From Nonomuraea ceibae (GTDB lineage Bacteria > Actinomycetota > Actinomycetes > Streptosporangiales > Streptosporangiaceae): a DNA stretch of 45,065 nt. This document shows, piece after piece, positions 14,749-22,765 of the stretch; the stretch's first letter is position 1, and each line of letters begins with the position of its first letter. The notes under the pieces were generated by a model. The model was not told the DNA's origin. It saw nothing but the letters and a program-made list of their open reading frames with translations, and ran no database searches. Where the stretch lies: assembly GCF_019396325.1 (NCBI RefSeq), contig NZ_JAHKRO010000080.1, positions 1 to 45,065 on the forward strand, given 5' to 3'. Both the position numbers and the translations under genes were made by a program.

Positions 14749-14762
14749 AATCGGATACGATT
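14749..14762. promoter_or_regulatory. Perfect inverted repeat in the amidohydrolase / esterase divergent promoter (operator D)
   Basis: AATCG (14749-14753), GATA, CGATT (14758-14762) is a perfect inverted repeat containing ATACGAT (14755-14761). It lies about 43 bases upstream of the esterase ATG and 50 bases from the amidohydrolase start. Confidence 0.5.
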
Positions 14763-14804
14763 TTCGAGTGCCTGAGCGAGGCACCCGGGCGATCGGAGGT
14801 AACG

Positions 14805-15734
14805 ATGCCGCTGCATCCCGAGGCGCAGTCCATCATCGACCGCATGAGCGTCGCTGACCAGGGCCCGGTCGTCGCGTTCGACGCTCAGGCCATGCGCGAG
14901 GGGTTCCGGAGCGCCTGGCGGATGCCCGAGCGGCTGCAGCCCGTGGGCGCCGTCGCCGACACCGTGATCCCGGGCCCGGCCGGCGACCTCCCCGTCCGCG
15001 TCTACACCCCCGAGGGCGACGGGCCCTTCCCCGCGCTCGTCTGGTTCCACGGCGGCGGCTGGACCATCGGCAGCCTCGACGAGAACGAGGTCGCCTGCCG
15101 GGCCGTCTGCGCCGGCGCGGAGGCCGTCGTCGTCTCCGTCGACTACCGCCTTGCCCCCGAAAACCCCTATCCGGCCGCCGCCGACGACTGCTACGCCGCC
15201 GTGCGCTGGGTCCACGAGCACGGCGAGCGCCTCGCCGCCGACCCGGCGCGCCTGGCCGTCGGCGGGGAGAGCGCCGGCGGCAACCTGGCCGCCGTCGTCG
15301 CGCTCAAGGCCCGCGACCTCGGCGGCCCCCCGATCCGCCTGCAGGTCCTCGTCTCGCCCGTGGTCGGCCACCCCGGCGACGGCTACGCCTCCTACGACGC
15401 CTACGCCGACGGCTACTTCCTGTCCAGGGCCAGCATGGAGTGGTTCTTCACCACCTACCCGCGCGACGTCAAGGACCTCGACGACCCCTACCTGCTGCCG
15501 CTGCGCGCCGCCGACCTGTCCCGGCTGCCCCGCGCCCTCGTCCTGGGCGCCGAGTGCGACGTGCTGCGCGACGAGGGCGAGGAGTACGCCCGCCGCCTCG
15601 CCGACGCCGGCGTCGACGTCGAGCTCGTCCGCTACGACGGGCTGATCCACGGCTTCTTCGGCCTGCTCGCCACCGAGCTGACCGACTCGCGCGACGCGCA
15701 CGCCCGGGTGATCGCCGCCCTGCGGGCGCTCTGA
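14805..15734 (+). CDS. Alpha/beta hydrolase, HSL-type esterase
   Basis: This is a 309-residue esterase of the hormone-sensitive-lipase family. It has the oxyanion motif HGGGW near residue 82, nucleophile Ser in GESAGG near 155, the family DYRLAPENPYPAA segment, acidic residue in ECDVLRDE near 250 and His in LIHGFF near 280. ATG 14805 is chosen for a perfect GGAGGT five bases upstream; the longer upstream reading lacks a signal. Its TGA overlaps the ATG of livF (TGATG), so it is the first gene of the transporter operon. It probably hydrolyses an ester or lactone form of the imported substrate (inference). Confidence 0.87.
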   Translation: MPLHPEAQSIIDRMSVADQGPVVAFDAQAMREGFRSAWRMPERLQPVGAVADTVIPGPAGDLPVRVYTPEGDGPFPALVWFHGGGWTIGSLDENEVACRAVCAGAEAVVVSVDYRLAPENPYPAAADDCYAAVRWVHEHGERLAADPARLAVGGESAGGNLAAVVALKARDLGGPPIRLQVLVSPVVGHPGDGYASYDAYADGYFLSRASMEWFFTTYPRDVKDLDDPYLLPLRAADLSRLPRALVLGAECDVLRDEGEEYARRLADAGVDVELVRYDGLIHGFFGLLATELTDSRDAHARVIAALRAL

Positions 15735-16465
15735 TGACCGCCCCCGTCCTCAGCCTCCGCGGCGTCGGCGTCAACCGCCGCGAGGTCCCCGTCGTCCACG
15801 ACGTCTCGCTCGACGTCGCCCCCGGCGCCGTCACGGTCGTCCTCGGCGCCAACGGCGCCGGCAAGACCACGCTCATGGACGGCATCGCCGGGCTGGCCCC
15901 GGTGACCTCCGGAACGGTCCAACTCGACGGCCGGCCCATCGGCAAGCTGCCCACCTACCGGCGCGCCCAGGCCGGCCTCGGCTACGTCGAGCAGGCCCGC
16001 ACCGTCTTCCGCACCCTCACCGTCGAACAGAACCTGCTCGTCGCCGGGGGCGACCTCGGCAAGGTGTACGACCTCTTCCCCGAACTGGGCAACCGCCGCG
16101 GCCTGCAGGCCGGGCACCTGTCCGGGGGCGAGCAGCAGATGCTGGCGCTCGGCCGCACCCTCGTCTCCGGCCCGAAAGTCGTCCTCATCGACGAGATGTC
16201 CCTCGGCCTCGCCCCCGTCGTCGTGCGCCGCCTCATGGACGCCGTCGGCGACCTGGTCGGCCTCGGCATCGCCGTCCTCCTCATCGAGCAGTTCGCCAAC
16301 CTCGCCCTGGACATCGGCACCCACGCCTATGTGCTGCGCAAGGGCCGCGTGGTGCACGACGGGCCCTGCGCCGAGCTGCGCGGCCGGAGCGAACGGCTGC
16401 ACGAGTTCTACTTCGGCCTGCCGCCGGCGCCGGTCGCCGCCGCGGCGGAGAGCGAGACGCGATGA
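15734..16465 (+). CDS. livF: Branched-chain amino acid-type ABC transporter ATP-binding protein LivF
   Basis: This 243-residue ATPase has Walker A GANGAGKTT (near residue 38), Q-loop region, signature LSGGEQQ (near 133), Walker B VVLIDEMS with LGLAP, and an H-loop-like LLIEQFAN. The LivF subgroup is recognised by EQARTVFRTLTVEQNL and by its short length. The start overlaps the esterase stop by one base, and its own stop overlaps the next start as ATGA. With the fused LivM-LivG, LivK and LivH products it completes a hydrophobic/aromatic-acid importer (HAAT family). Context points to aromatic or other organic acids rather than leucine. Confidence 0.88.
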   Translation: MTAPVLSLRGVGVNRREVPVVHDVSLDVAPGAVTVVLGANGAGKTTLMDGIAGLAPVTSGTVQLDGRPIGKLPTYRRAQAGLGYVEQARTVFRTLTVEQNLLVAGGDLGKVYDLFPELGNRRGLQAGHLSGGEQQMLALGRTLVSGPKVVLIDEMSLGLAPVVVRRLMDAVGDLVGLGIAVLLIEQFANLALDIGTHAYVLRKGRVVHDGPCAELRGRSERLHEFYFGLPPAPVAAAAESETR

Positions 16466-18510
16466 CCCTCGTCGACAGGCGCGCACTCGGCCTCGGCCTC
16501 GGCGCCGCCCTGGTGGCCTGCCTCGCCGTGCCCGCGCTGCTGCCGCCCTACTGGATCTACCTCGCGATCACCGCCGTGGTCAGCGCCGTGATCATGCAGA
16601 GCTACGGCGTGATCGTCGGACGGGCCGGCGTCATGTCCCTGTGCCAGATGTCGTTCGCCGCCATCGGCGCGTGGGTCGTGCTCCGGCTCAACCTCGCCGA
16701 CGCGCCCGGCGGCTTCCTGCTCTGGCTGCTGCTCGGCGGACTCGCCGCCGTCCCCGTCGGCGTCGCCATCGGGCTGCCCGCCCTCCGCATCCGCGGCGTC
16801 AACCTGGCCATCGTCACCTTCGGCTTCGCCGTCTCGGCCGACATCGTGCTCAACGCCAACCAGTTCCCCGGCACCACCGAGCTGAAGACGCTCACCAGGC
16901 CCTCCCTGTTCGCCACCAACGGCGCCTACTTCGTCCTCGCCGTCCTCGTCTTCACCCTGCTGGCCGTCGGGCTGGCCCTGTTCAACCGGACCCGGCTCGG
17001 CATGTCGCTGCTCGAACTGCGCCACTCCGAACGCGCCGCCGCCTCCCACGGCATCTCGGTCGCCCGCAGCAAGCTCACCGCGTTCGCGATCAGCTCCTTC
17101 ATCGCCGGCATCGGGGGCGGGCTGATGGCCGGACAGCTCGGGCTCGTCGTCTCCAGCAACTTCGCCATGGGCCAGTCGCTGGCGCTGTTCGCCGTGGCGA
17201 TCCTCATCGGGCCGCACCACCCCGAAGGGGCCGTCATGGGCGGCGTCTTCGGCGCGGCCATGGCGACCGTCATGGAGAAGCTCAAGCTGCCCCAGGACCT
17301 CGGCGGGATGCTCTTCGGCCTCTTCGCCATCCTGGCGTTACGCGGCGGCGTCAGCCAGACCGACCTGACCCGCGGCCGCAGACGCGAAGCCGCCGCCCGC
17401 AAACTCCTCGCCTCCAAGGAACCCTCCGCTCCGGACACCGCCCCCATCACCGCGAGCGCCCCTTCCGGCGACCTCGTGAAGGACACCCCCCGTACGGAAC
17501 ACGTGCAGGAGCCCGCGCCGGCGGCCTGCCCGGACGCCGCACCGGGCGGGGCGGAGGCGACCCCCCGCGCCGGGGGTGCCGCCTCCGGCGCGGCGGGTGC
17601 CGTCGGTGGCGGGTCCGCCTCAGCCGCCGCAGGCTCGGCGACCGGCGATGGCCTCCCGGACGACGTCGCCCGTACGGAGCACGTCCGGGAGCCCGTGCCG
17701 GAGGCTCGTGTGATCGCCGCAGGCGGGGGCGAGGCCGTGCCCACGGCGCAGGGGGGTGCCGCAGCGGGGGACGCCGCACAGGCCGGGGGTGCTCGCCACG
17801 CGGGGTTGGCGGTGCGGGGGTTGCGGGTGCGGTTCGGGGAGGTGGTGGCGCTCGACGGGGTCGACCTGACCGTGCCCGACGGCGCCGTGGTGGGGCTGAT
17901 CGGGCCGAACGGGGCGGGCAAGTCGACGTTCATCGCCGCCGTGACCGGCTTCGTCGCCGGTTACGAGGGCACGGTGACGCTGGCCGGGCAGCCGATCGAC
18001 CGGCTGGCCCCGGCGGCGCGGGCCCGCCGGGGGCTGCGCCGCACGTTCCAGACGACGATGATCGCCCCCGAGCTCACCCAGTACGAGTATCTGACGATCG
18101 GCGCCGGCCGGCGGCTGCCCAGGCGGGAGGCGGACGAGCTGCTGGAGTTCTTCGGCTGCCCGCCGGGCGAGGTGCCGGTGTCGATCGTGGACGTCGGGAC
18201 CCGGCGCCTGCTGGACGTGGCCGCGGCGGTCGCGGCGCGGCCGAGGGTGGCGCTGCTCGACGAGCCCGCTGCCGGGCAGTCGGCGGCGGAGTCCCTGAAG
18301 CTCGGCGCGTGCCTGGTGGAGGCGCCGAGACGCTTCGGGGTGTCGATCCTCCTGGTCGAGCACGACATGGAGCTCGTCCGGGCCGCTTGTCAGGAGGTGA
18401 CGGTGCTCGACTTCGGGCACGTCATCGCCTCGGGGCCCACCGGTGACGTCCTCGAGGATCCGGCCGTGATGGCCGCCTACCTCGGCGCCGCGGACGTGCC
18501 GGTGCCCTGA
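16462..18510 (+). CDS. LivM permease - LivG ATPase fusion protein
   Basis: This 682-residue protein joins a LivM-type permease (residues about 1-300, roughly nine membrane segments, GVIVGRAGVMSLCQMSFAAIG and LALFNRTRLGMSLLELRHSE motifs) to a LivG-type ATPase (about 443-680). The ATPase has Walker A GPNGAGKST, RRTFQ Q-loop, Walker B VALLDEPAAG and H-switch LVEHDME. The signature, normally LSYGxQ, reads VDVGTRR, keeping only the central Gly. Between the domains lies a 140-residue Ala/Gly/Pro-rich linker made of a 60-residue tandem repeat (RTEHVQEP, then RTEHVREP). Synonymous codon taste shifts from C-ending before the linker to G-ending after it. It is translated by ATGA overlap with livF. Confidence 0.85.
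   Translation: MTLVDRRALGLGLGAALVACLAVPALLPPYWIYLAITAVVSAVIMQSYGVIVGRAGVMSLCQMSFAAIGAWVVLRLNLADAPGGFLLWLLLGGLAAVPVGVAIGLPALRIRGVNLAIVTFGFAVSADIVLNANQFPGTTELKTLTRPSLFATNGAYFVLAVLVFTLLAVGLALFNRTRLGMSLLELRHSERAAASHGISVARSKLTAFAISSFIAGIGGGLMAGQLGLVVSSNFAMGQSLALFAVAILIGPHHPEGAVMGGVFGAAMATVMEKLKLPQDLGGMLFGLFAILALRGGVSQTDLTRGRRREAAARKLLASKEPSAPDTAPITASAPSGDLVKDTPRTEHVQEPAPAACPDAAPGGAEATPRAGGAASGAAGAVGGGSASAAAGSATGDGLPDDVARTEHVREPVPEARVIAAGGGEAVPTAQGGAAAGDAAQAGGARHAGLAVRGLRVRFGEVVALDGVDLTVPDGAVVGLIGPNGAGKSTFIAAVTGFVAGYEGTVTLAGQPIDRLAPAARARRGLRRTFQTTMIAPELTQYEYLTIGAGRRLPRREADELLEFFGCPPGEVPVSIVDVGTRRLLDVAAAVAARPRVALLDEPAAGQSAAESLKLGACLVEAPRRFGVSILLVEHDMELVRAACQEVTVLDFGHVIASGPTGDVLEDPAVMAAYLGAADVPVP
17461..17820 (+). 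repeat. Imperfect 180-base tandem repeat coding the LivM-LivG linker
   Basis: Two units, 17461-17640 and 17641-17820, align with an exact 180-base offset. For example CGTACGGA followed by ACACGT is at 17491 and, as GCACGT, at 17671. Each encodes about 60 residues containing RTEHV(Q/R)EP. The units have diverged well beyond the conserved core. Confidence 0.7.
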
Positions 18511-18545
18511 ACCCCCCACCCCTCCAGACGAAGGATGTGCCTCAC

Positions 18546-19700
18546 ATGAAGCGTTCGCATCTGGCCGCGGCGGCCGCCGCCGTCCTGGTTCTCGCCTCCG
18601 CCGCCTGCTCGGGGGAGGGCGGCGGGGCCGACGGCCCGATCAAGGTGGGTTCGATCAACGGCATCACCGGCCTGTTCCAGACGCCGGAGGTCCCGCAGGC
18701 GGTCAAGGCGGTCTTCGACGAGGTCAACGCCGCGGGCGGCATCGGGGGCCGGAAGCTGGAGCTCATCAGCAAGGACGACGCGATGAACCCGCAGCGTTCG
18801 ACGGAGGCGGCGATCGAGCTCATCGAGTCGGAGGAGGTGGTGGCGCTCGTCGGCTCGTCGAGCGCGGTCGACTGCGGTCTCAACCGGGCGACCTACAGCA
18901 ACGCCGGCATCGTGTCCGTCCCGGCGATCGGCGTCGACCCGGCCTGCTTCACCAGCCCGAACATCGCCCCGGTGAACCCCGGCCCGTTCAAGCTGCTGAC
19001 GGCGATGCTCTACTACGCCTCTGAGACGCTCAAGCACGACAAGGTCTGCATGTTCTACACGACGCTGCCCGGCAGCGGCGGCGGCATCGACGCCGCGATC
19101 AAGGAGTGGAGCGACCTCACCGGCAAGGCGCTCACGGTCAAGGACACCTCGGTGGGCCAGGGCGACCCGACGCCCTACCTGGTCAAGGCCAAGGGCGCGG
19201 GCTGCCAGGCGGTGCTCTACAACGCGCAGGTGGGCCCGTGGTTCGCGCAGGCCAAGACGCAGGGCATGCAGGACGTGGACTTCATCATGGGCGCCAACAG
19301 CTACACCGACGCCAACGCGGAGGTCATCCCGGAGGGCATGAACGCCTACGCCGGGACGGAGTGGCAGCCGTACACGGACGAGACGCTGCCGGGCAACGAC
19401 CGCTGGGCCAGGGTCGTCGACGGGAGCAAGATCCAGAAGACGGCGTTCAGCCAGGGCGCGGTGATGGCGGCGGACGTGTTCGTCCAGGTGCTCAAGACGG
19501 TCAAGGGCCCGATCACCCGGGAGTCGGTGACGGAGGCGTTCAAGACCATGCGGCCGATCGACTACCCGATGGTCGGCACCCCGTACGTCTTCGGCCCCGG
19601 CGAGGCGCACAACCCGATCGAGGGCAGCCGGTTCGTCAAGGTGCAGGACCGCAAGTGGCAGGTGCTGCCGGAGGACTTCATCGTCCCGGGCCGGAAGTGA
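18546..19700 (+). CDS. livK: ABC transporter substrate-binding lipoprotein (LivK/HAAT type)
   Basis: This is a 384-residue periplasmic-binding-protein type 1 fold. It has a lipoprotein signal of KR, a poly-Ala/Leu core, and Cys21 in ASAAC. The mature part starts with IKVGSINGITGLFQ, the usual ligand-domain opening, and has EVNAAGGIGGRKLELISKDDAMNP and an ALVGSSSAVDC segment where the ligand loop lies. ATG 18546 follows AAGGATG; an in-frame GTG at 18537 is an alternative. It lies between livM-livG and livH. It sets the transporter's specificity, which cannot be told from sequence but is likely a small organic acid or amide from the cluster's pathway. Confidence 0.87.
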   Translation: MKRSHLAAAAAAVLVLASAACSGEGGGADGPIKVGSINGITGLFQTPEVPQAVKAVFDEVNAAGGIGGRKLELISKDDAMNPQRSTEAAIELIESEEVVALVGSSSAVDCGLNRATYSNAGIVSVPAIGVDPACFTSPNIAPVNPGPFKLLTAMLYYASETLKHDKVCMFYTTLPGSGGGIDAAIKEWSDLTGKALTVKDTSVGQGDPTPYLVKAKGAGCQAVLYNAQVGPWFAQAKTQGMQDVDFIMGANSYTDANAEVIPEGMNAYAGTEWQPYTDETLPGNDRWARVVDGSKIQKTAFSQGAVMAADVFVQVLKTVKGPITRESVTEAFKTMRPIDYPMVGTPYVFGPGEAHNPIEGSRFVKVQDRKWQVLPEDFIVPGRK

Positions 19701-19728
19701 CCGGCCAGGCCCGCCCAGGAGGTGCTCG

Positions 19729-20601
19729 ATGCTGAATTCCGTGGTCGCCGGGCTGACCAGCGGCGGCGTGTACGCGCTGCTGGGGCTGTGCGTCGTGCTG
19801 ACCTACCGGCTGGTCGCCGTGGTCAACTTCACGATGGCGGCCGTCGGCGCGATGGGCGCCTTCGTCATGGTGTCGCTCATGGACGCCGGGCTGGGCGTGT
19901 GGCTGGCGCTGCCGCTCGGCGTCGCGGCGGGGGCGGCGCTGTCGGCGCTGCTGGGCGCCGTGCTCGTCCGCTGGTTCGGCGACCACGACGAGCGCACCAA
20001 GGCCGCCGTCACCGTCGCCGTGTACGTGGCCGTCATGGCGATCGGCCTGCGGCTGTTCGGCGGCACGACGACGGGAGCGCGCCGGTTCCCCGCGCCGTTC
20101 GACACGCCCGCGTTCACCGTCGGCGGCGTCGTGGTGCCCCAGTCGGTGCTGGTGTCGCTGGCGTTCGCGGTGCTCATCACGGTGGGCGTCGGGCTGCTGC
20201 TCAACCGCACGCTCGTCGGCCTGCGGCTGCAGGCGCTGTCCGAACGGCCCGCCACGGCCGAGGTCGTCGGCATCCCGGCGCCCAGGCTCGCCGTCGGCGT
20301 GTGGGCGGCGATCGGCGCCGTCACCACGCTGGTGATCCTCCTGGTGGCGCCGAGGCTCGGCGGCGACTTCTCCACGCTGGGCAACCTCATCGCCACCGCC
20401 TTCGCCGTCGCCATGGTCGGCGCCTTCCGCAGCCTGCCGCTCACGCTCGCCGGCGGCCTCGTCCTCGGCTGCCTGGAGGGCCTGTCGGCGTCGCTGAGCG
20501 CGATCCAGCAGTACCGGGGCGTCGTCCCGTTCCTCGTGATCGTGGTGCTGCTGTGGTGGCGCAGCCGGCACGAGGTCTGGGACACCGCCCACAGCAGATG
20601 A
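19729..20601 (+). CDS. livH: Branched-chain amino acid-type ABC transporter permease LivH
   Basis: This 290-residue permease has about eight predicted membrane helices. It opens with the LivH-specific LNSVVAGLTSGGVYALLGLCVVLTYR-like segment, which couples to VVNFTMAAVGAMGAF, and has the cytoplasmic loop TLVGLRLQALSERPATAEVVGI that contacts the ATPases. GGAGGTGCTCG precedes ATG 19729. It is the last gene of the importer and is followed after 19 bases by the alcohol dehydrogenase, so one transcript is likely. Confidence 0.88.
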   Translation: MLNSVVAGLTSGGVYALLGLCVVLTYRLVAVVNFTMAAVGAMGAFVMVSLMDAGLGVWLALPLGVAAGAALSALLGAVLVRWFGDHDERTKAAVTVAVYVAVMAIGLRLFGGTTTGARRFPAPFDTPAFTVGGVVVPQSVLVSLAFAVLITVGVGLLLNRTLVGLRLQALSERPATAEVVGIPAPRLAVGVWAAIGAVTTLVILLVAPRLGGDFSTLGNLIATAFAVAMVGAFRSLPLTLAGGLVLGCLEGLSASLSAIQQYRGVVPFLVIVVLLWWRSRHEVWDTAHSR

Positions 20602-20620
20602 CCCAAGAGGAGAGCAGAGC

Positions 20621-21730
20621 ATGACCGTTCCCGCCTCCACCCGTGCCGCCGTGCTGCGCGCGCACGGCGAGCCGCTGGTGATCGAGGAGCTGCCGCTGCC
20701 CGGCGAGGTCGAGCCGGGCGCCGCGATCGTCCGGATCACCTGCGCGACCCTGTGCGCCACCGACGTGCACCTGTGGAGCGGCGCCATGTCCTGGCCCGGC
20801 ATGCTGCCGATGGTGCTGGGCCACGAGATGACCGGCACCGTCGAGGCCGCCGGTCCCGGCACCGTCGACGCCCTCGGCCGCCCCGTCAAGGCGGGCGACC
20901 GGATCGGCTGGTCGGAGTCCGTCTGCGGCCGCTGCTACGGCTGCACCGTGCTGCGCGCCCCCGTCGCCTGCGCGGACCGCGGCTACGGGTTCCGCCAGCG
21001 GGCCGACCGCTGGCCGTACGCCACGGCGGGGCTGGCCGGGCACGCCTACGTCACCCCCGGCGCGCTCAAGGTCGTGCTGCCCGACGACGTCGCCGACACC
21101 TGGGCCGCCGCGGCCGGCTGCGCCGTCAAGACCGTCCTGCACGCCTTCGAGCGGGCCGGGAGCGTACGGCCCGGATCGAGCGTGCTGGTGCAGGGCGCCG
21201 GCGCGCTCGGGATCATCGCCACCGCCGTCGCCCGCACCGCCGGGGCGGGCACCGTCATCACCGTCGGCGCGCCCGGCAGCCGGCTGGAGCTGGCCCGCCG
21301 GTTCGGCGCCGACGTGGTCGTCGGGCTCGACGGCGACGCGGCGAGCCGGGTCGCCGCCGTCCTGGACGCCACCGGCGGCCGGGGCGCCGACCTCGTCCTC
21401 GACCTGGCCGGCGCGCCCGGCGTCGGGGCCGAGGCCGTCGACATGGCGGCCTGGGGCGGCCGGTTCGTCGTCGTCGGCAGCACCGGCCCGCGCCCCGACC
21501 CGATCCCGCTCGGCACGATCATGGGCAAGGAGCTGACCGTGCTCGGCTCGCTCAACGGCGACGTCGGCGACTACTACCGGGCCGTCGAGTTCCTGCGCGC
21601 CTTCCGTACGCGCTTCGCCTGGGACGAGCTGTTCAGCGAGCCGGTCGGGCTCGGCGGGGCGAGCGCCGCCCTGGCGTCGATGTCGCGGCTCGACCAGGTC
21701 AAGGCCGTCATCCACCCGTGGCTGCCCTGA
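20621..21730 (+). CDS. Zinc-dependent alcohol dehydrogenase (MDR family)
   Basis: This is a 369-residue medium-chain dehydrogenase. Catalytic-zinc ligands are Cys45 in TLCATDVH and the GHE motif at 67-69. A structural-zinc cluster of four Cys is in SVCGRCYGC...VAC near 104-122. The Rossmann motif GAGALGIIAT is near 191. GAGGAG lies about nine bases upstream of ATG 20621. It would oxidise an alcohol or diol using NAD(P) on the imported substrate or an intermediate. It sits between livH and the second aldo/keto reductase in the same operon. Confidence 0.87.
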   Translation: MTVPASTRAAVLRAHGEPLVIEELPLPGEVEPGAAIVRITCATLCATDVHLWSGAMSWPGMLPMVLGHEMTGTVEAAGPGTVDALGRPVKAGDRIGWSESVCGRCYGCTVLRAPVACADRGYGFRQRADRWPYATAGLAGHAYVTPGALKVVLPDDVADTWAAAAGCAVKTVLHAFERAGSVRPGSSVLVQGAGALGIIATAVARTAGAGTVITVGAPGSRLELARRFGADVVVGLDGDAASRVAAVLDATGGRGADLVLDLAGAPGVGAEAVDMAAWGGRFVVVGSTGPRPDPIPLGTIMGKELTVLGSLNGDVGDYYRAVEFLRAFRTRFAWDELFSEPVGLGGASAALASMSRLDQVKAVIHPWLP

Positions 21731-21757
21731 CGAACCCCCATACCTACGAGGAGACAG

Positions 21758-22714
21758 ATGTCCACCGTGCCGCGCCGCAGGATCGGAACCTGCGGCCCCG
21801 AAGCCTCCGTCCTGTCCCTGGGATCGTGGCACACCTACGACCGGATGGATTTCGCCGACGCGGTCGCCCTCGTGCGCCACGCCGTCGACCTGGGGATCAA
21901 CCTGTTCGACGTCGGCGTCTACGGCTTCCCCGGGCACCCGCCGGTCTTCACCGACGTGCTGTTCTCGGCGATCGTGCGCGCCGCCGGGATCGCCCGCGAC
22001 GACTACCTGCTGTCGGAGAAGCTCTGGCTGGAGGGCTACCCCGAGCAGCCGCTGCGCGACCAGCTCGAACGCGCCCTGTTCCGCGTCGGCGCCGACCGGG
22101 CCGACCTGGTCGTCCTGGGCGACATCCGGCGCGCCGACCTCGACCTGCGGCGGCTCGCCGCCGACCTGGCCGACCTGGAGGCCGCCGGGCTCGTCGGCTG
22201 CTGGGGCGTCAACAACTGGTCGGCCACCTCGGTCCGCACGCTGCGCGACCACGCCCTGGAGGCGGGCTCACCGGGGCCGCAGCTCGCCCAGCTCAAGTAC
22301 AGCCCGTGCCGCCGCTCCATCCCCGACGGCGAGCCGTTCGCCGCGCTGTTCGCCGAGGGCATCTCGCTGCAGGCGTCCGACGTCATGGAGGGCGGCATCC
22401 TGGCGGGCCGGGCGACGCCGACCCGCGAGATCGGCCGCGACCCCGGCGGGATCCGCGACCAGATCATGGCCGCCGCCAAGGGGCTCGCCGAGGTCGCCGC
22501 CGACCTGGACGCCACCCCGGCGCAGCTCTGCGTCGCGTTCACGCTCACCCACCCGGCCACCTGCACCGTGCTGTTCGGCGTCACCCGCATGCGGCAGCTC
22601 ACCGACAACGTCGGCGCGCTGGCGCTGCTCGAACGGGTCGGCGCCGAGCGGCTGCGCGAACTGGTCGAACCGTTCTGGGCCGACCGCGACGCCGTCGACC
22701 CCGAAGGGCCCTGA
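21758..22714 (+). CDS. Aldo/keto reductase family protein, copy 2 (atypical active site)
   Basis: This 318-residue paralogue of the product of the gene at 12280 shares RRRIG, LGSWHTYDRM, NLFDVGVYGF (Asp, Tyr), KLWLEGYP (Lys), DLVVLGDI, GCWGVNNWSA, RRSIPDGEPF, LQASDVMEGGILAG and the C-terminal DNVGALALLER. As in copy 1, the catalytic His position is Gly (VVLGD). The start ATG follows GAGGAGAC. It is the last gene of the esterase-transporter operon. Conservation of the odd active site in both copies suggests a distinct subfamily rather than decay. Confidence 0.8.
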   Translation: MSTVPRRRIGTCGPEASVLSLGSWHTYDRMDFADAVALVRHAVDLGINLFDVGVYGFPGHPPVFTDVLFSAIVRAAGIARDDYLLSEKLWLEGYPEQPLRDQLERALFRVGADRADLVVLGDIRRADLDLRRLAADLADLEAAGLVGCWGVNNWSATSVRTLRDHALEAGSPGPQLAQLKYSPCRRSIPDGEPFAALFAEGISLQASDVMEGGILAGRATPTREIGRDPGGIRDQIMAAAKGLAEVAADLDATPAQLCVAFTLTHPATCTVLFGVTRMRQLTDNVGALALLERVGAERLRELVEPFWADRDAVDPEGP

Positions 22715-22765
22715 TCCCGCGCACGCCGCCCCGGGAATGTCGGGCCGCGCGCGTATCGTGATCTC

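Noticed and set aside
10437..15734. Natural-product biosynthetic cluster (O-methyltransferase, SDR, reductases)
   Set aside because: No polyketide synthase, NRPS, terpene or RiPP core gene is present; importer and ring-cleavage enzymes point to catabolism.
16329..18446. 705-codon plus-strand frame over the transporter genes
   Set aside because: Arg-rich shadow of livF and livM-livG in another frame; no domain, no start signal.
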